From contig JABZGO010000007.1 in the NCBI GenBank assembly GCA_015259305.1, forward strand, positions 1 to 23,323: a stretch of DNA of 23,323 nucleotides. Direction: 5' to 3'. Positions within the stretch are counted from its first letter, which is position 1. Every line of letters begins with the position of its first letter. Source of the stretch: Alloprevotella tannerae. Its GTDB lineage: Bacteria > Bacteroidota > Bacteroidia > Bacteroidales > Bacteroidaceae. The notes under the pieces are model-generated. The model searched no databases. It was not told the DNA's origin and was given only the letters and a program-made list of their open reading frames with translations. Made by a program: the position numbers and the translations under genes. Of the stretch, positions 22,094 through 23,323 are shown one piece after another.

Positions 22094-23323
22094 ATGAAAC
22101 ACTTACTGATTATGTTTTTTGCGCTTTCTACAATCGCCTCGGCCCAGTCCGACAAGTTTAAGTACACTGACGAGAAGTTTGCAGACATTCAAATGCTTCG
22201 CTACAAAGTCGAAGGCTTTGAACAACTCACGCTCCGTCAGAAGACGCTCATCTATTATTTATCTGAGGCCGCCTTGCAAGGGCGCGACATCCTCTTCGAC
22301 CAAAACGGGCGCTACAACCTCCGCATCCGCCGTATGCTGGAGACGATTTTCACGGATTATAAAGGCAACCGCAAGTCGAAGGACTTCCTGGCGCTCCACG
22401 ACTACTTGAAGCGCGTTTGGTTCAGCAGTGGCATTCACCACCACTACGGCAATGAGAAATTTCAGCCCGCATTCTCGCAAGCCTTTTTCCGCAAGGCGCT
22501 CCACGAAGTAGCGACCAACAAGCTTCCACTCCAACAGGGGCAAACGGTTGACGCTCTCTGCGATGAGATCTTCCCCGTGATGTTCGACCCGAACATCATG
22601 AAGATGCGGACCAACCAAGCTGACGGCCAGGACCTCATACTTACGTCGGCCGGCAACTATTATGGCGAGGGAGTAACGCAAGCTGAGGCGGAACTCTTCT
22701 ACGAGCAGCGTAAAGCGCCTAACGATCCTTTCCCCATCATGACGGGTTTGAATAGCCGCTTGGTTAAGAAGAATGGTCGTTTAGCCGAACTTGTATGGCG
22801 CGAACACGGACTTTACGGCAGCGCGATCACGAAAATCATCTACAATCTCCAACAAGCGCGCCCCTATTGCGACACACCGGCGCAGCAGGCCGTAATCGAT
22901 AAGCTCATCGAGTTTTATCGCACAGGTGATCTCCGCACTTTCGACGAATACTCTACGCTTTGGGTTCACGCTACCGAGGATTTGGTCGACTTTGTCAATG
23001 GTTTCACGGAGACGTACGGAGACCCGCTCGGCTTGAAGGCTTCTTGGGAGGCTATTGTCAACTTTAAGAACATCGCAGCCACAAAGCGCACGGAGAAACT
23101 CAGCAAAAACGCGCAATGGTTTGAGGATCATTCGCCCGTAGATCCGCGCTTCAAGAAAGAAAAGGTCAAAGGTATTACGGCAAAAGTTATTACAGCAGCC
23201 ATTTTGGGCGGCGATTTATATCCTTCGACGGCAATCGGTATCAACCTGCCCAATTCTGACTGGGTTCGCAAAGAGGTTGGCTCCAAGAGCGTCACGATCG
23301 GCAATCTTACCGACGCATACAAC
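22094..23323 (+). CDS. Dipeptidyl peptidase III (peptidase family M49), 5' part
   Basis: 410 codons are open from the ATG at 22094 to the window end. The signal peptide is about residues 1-18 (MKHLLIMFFALSTIASAQ). Matches to Bacteroidales M49 sequences include YKVEGFEQLTLRQKTLIYYL near the start, then NDPFPIMTGLNSRLVKKNG, VDFVNGFTETYGDPLGLKAS, NAQWFEDHSPVDPRFKKE and GSKSVTIGNLTDAYN at the end. M49 enzymes are zinc metallopeptidases that remove dipeptides from the N-terminus of short peptides. The zinc motifs (HExxGH and EExxAD type) lie beyond the window, so activity cannot be confirmed here. The signal peptide suggests a periplasmic or envelope location, fitting peptide-based nutrition. Starts 112 bp after trkH, same strand. 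Confidence 0.93.
   Translation, partial: MKHLLIMFFALSTIASAQSDKFKYTDEKFADIQMLRYKVEGFEQLTLRQKTLIYYLSEAALQGRDILFDQNGRYNLRIRRMLETIFTDYKGNRKSKDFLALHDYLKRVWFSSGIHHHYGNEKFQPAFSQAFFRKALHEVATNKLPLQQGQTVDALCDEIFPVMFDPNIMKMRTNQADGQDLILTSAGNYYGEGVTQAEAELFYEQRKAPNDPFPIMTGLNSRLVKKNGRLAELVWREHGLYGSAITKIIYNLQQARPYCDTPAQQAVIDKLIEFYRTGDLRTFDEYSTLWVHATEDLVDFVNGFTETYGDPLGLKASWEAIVNFKNIAATKRTEKLSKNAQWFEDHSPVDPRFKKEKVKGITAKVITAAILGGDLYPSTAIGINLPNSDWVRKEVGSKSVTIGNLTDAYN

Noticed and set aside
22119..22409. 96-aa + strand ORF
   Set aside because: Out-of-frame shadow of the M49 peptidase gene, which is open from 22094 to the window end.

Overview
The window looks like chromosomal DNA of a Bacteroidales bacterium, probably Porphyromonadaceae, Prevotellaceae or a near relative. 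Four kinds of evidence agree. Large exported proteins end in type A sorting domains of the type IX secretion system (T9SS). There is a fimbrillin-like lipoprotein next to a small 'MKKTYVKP' ORF. Several promoters fit the Bacteroidetes pattern TTG-N19/20-TAnnTTTG. The final gene is a Bacteroidales-type dipeptidyl peptidase III. The species cannot be fixed from the sequence alone.

Region 1 (19-10440, + strand) is a surface/secretion block. A 1036-aa multidomain T9SS cargo protein is followed by a hairpin. Then comes a tight three-gene operon (gaps of 3 and 11 bp): a 1095-aa paralogue of the first protein and two related Omp28-like thioredoxin-fold proteins of 646 and 594 aa. One Omp28-like protein keeps a CxxC site and the other has lost its first cysteine. 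All four have signal peptides and C-terminal sorting domains, so they should be exported and then secreted or anchored at the surface together. A strong terminator at about 10500 separates them from a convergent gene for a fifth putative T9SS substrate (10549-12126, - strand).

Region 2 (12127-15747) holds a promoter region with a 10-bp inverted repeat, a 64-aa small ORF, a fimbrillin/FISUMP-like lipoprotein, a strong terminator and a short WG-repeat lipoprotein. A gene-free stretch follows, with three 11-bp units and a block of five 22-bp tandem units.

Region 3 (15748-18807) contains a two-gene - strand unit (lipoprotein, then outer-membrane beta-barrel protein). It is divergent from a LuxR-type regulator. 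A 7-bp perfect inverted repeat lies between the two promoters. This region is visibly more A+T-rich than the DNA to its right.

Region 4 (19028-23323) is more housekeeping in character: tRNA-Leu(TAA) with its terminator, a lipoprotein with two CxxC pairs and an SRPBCC-fold protein on the - strand, then trkH (potassium uptake, nearly leaderless mRNA) and the 5' part of a dipeptidyl peptidase III gene that runs off the window. I see no CRISPR array, transposase, integrase, rRNA or phage gene. The best candidates for something undescribed are the T9SS cargo operon with its paired intact and degenerate thioredoxin-like proteins, and the lipoprotein/beta-barrel pair with its divergent regulator.
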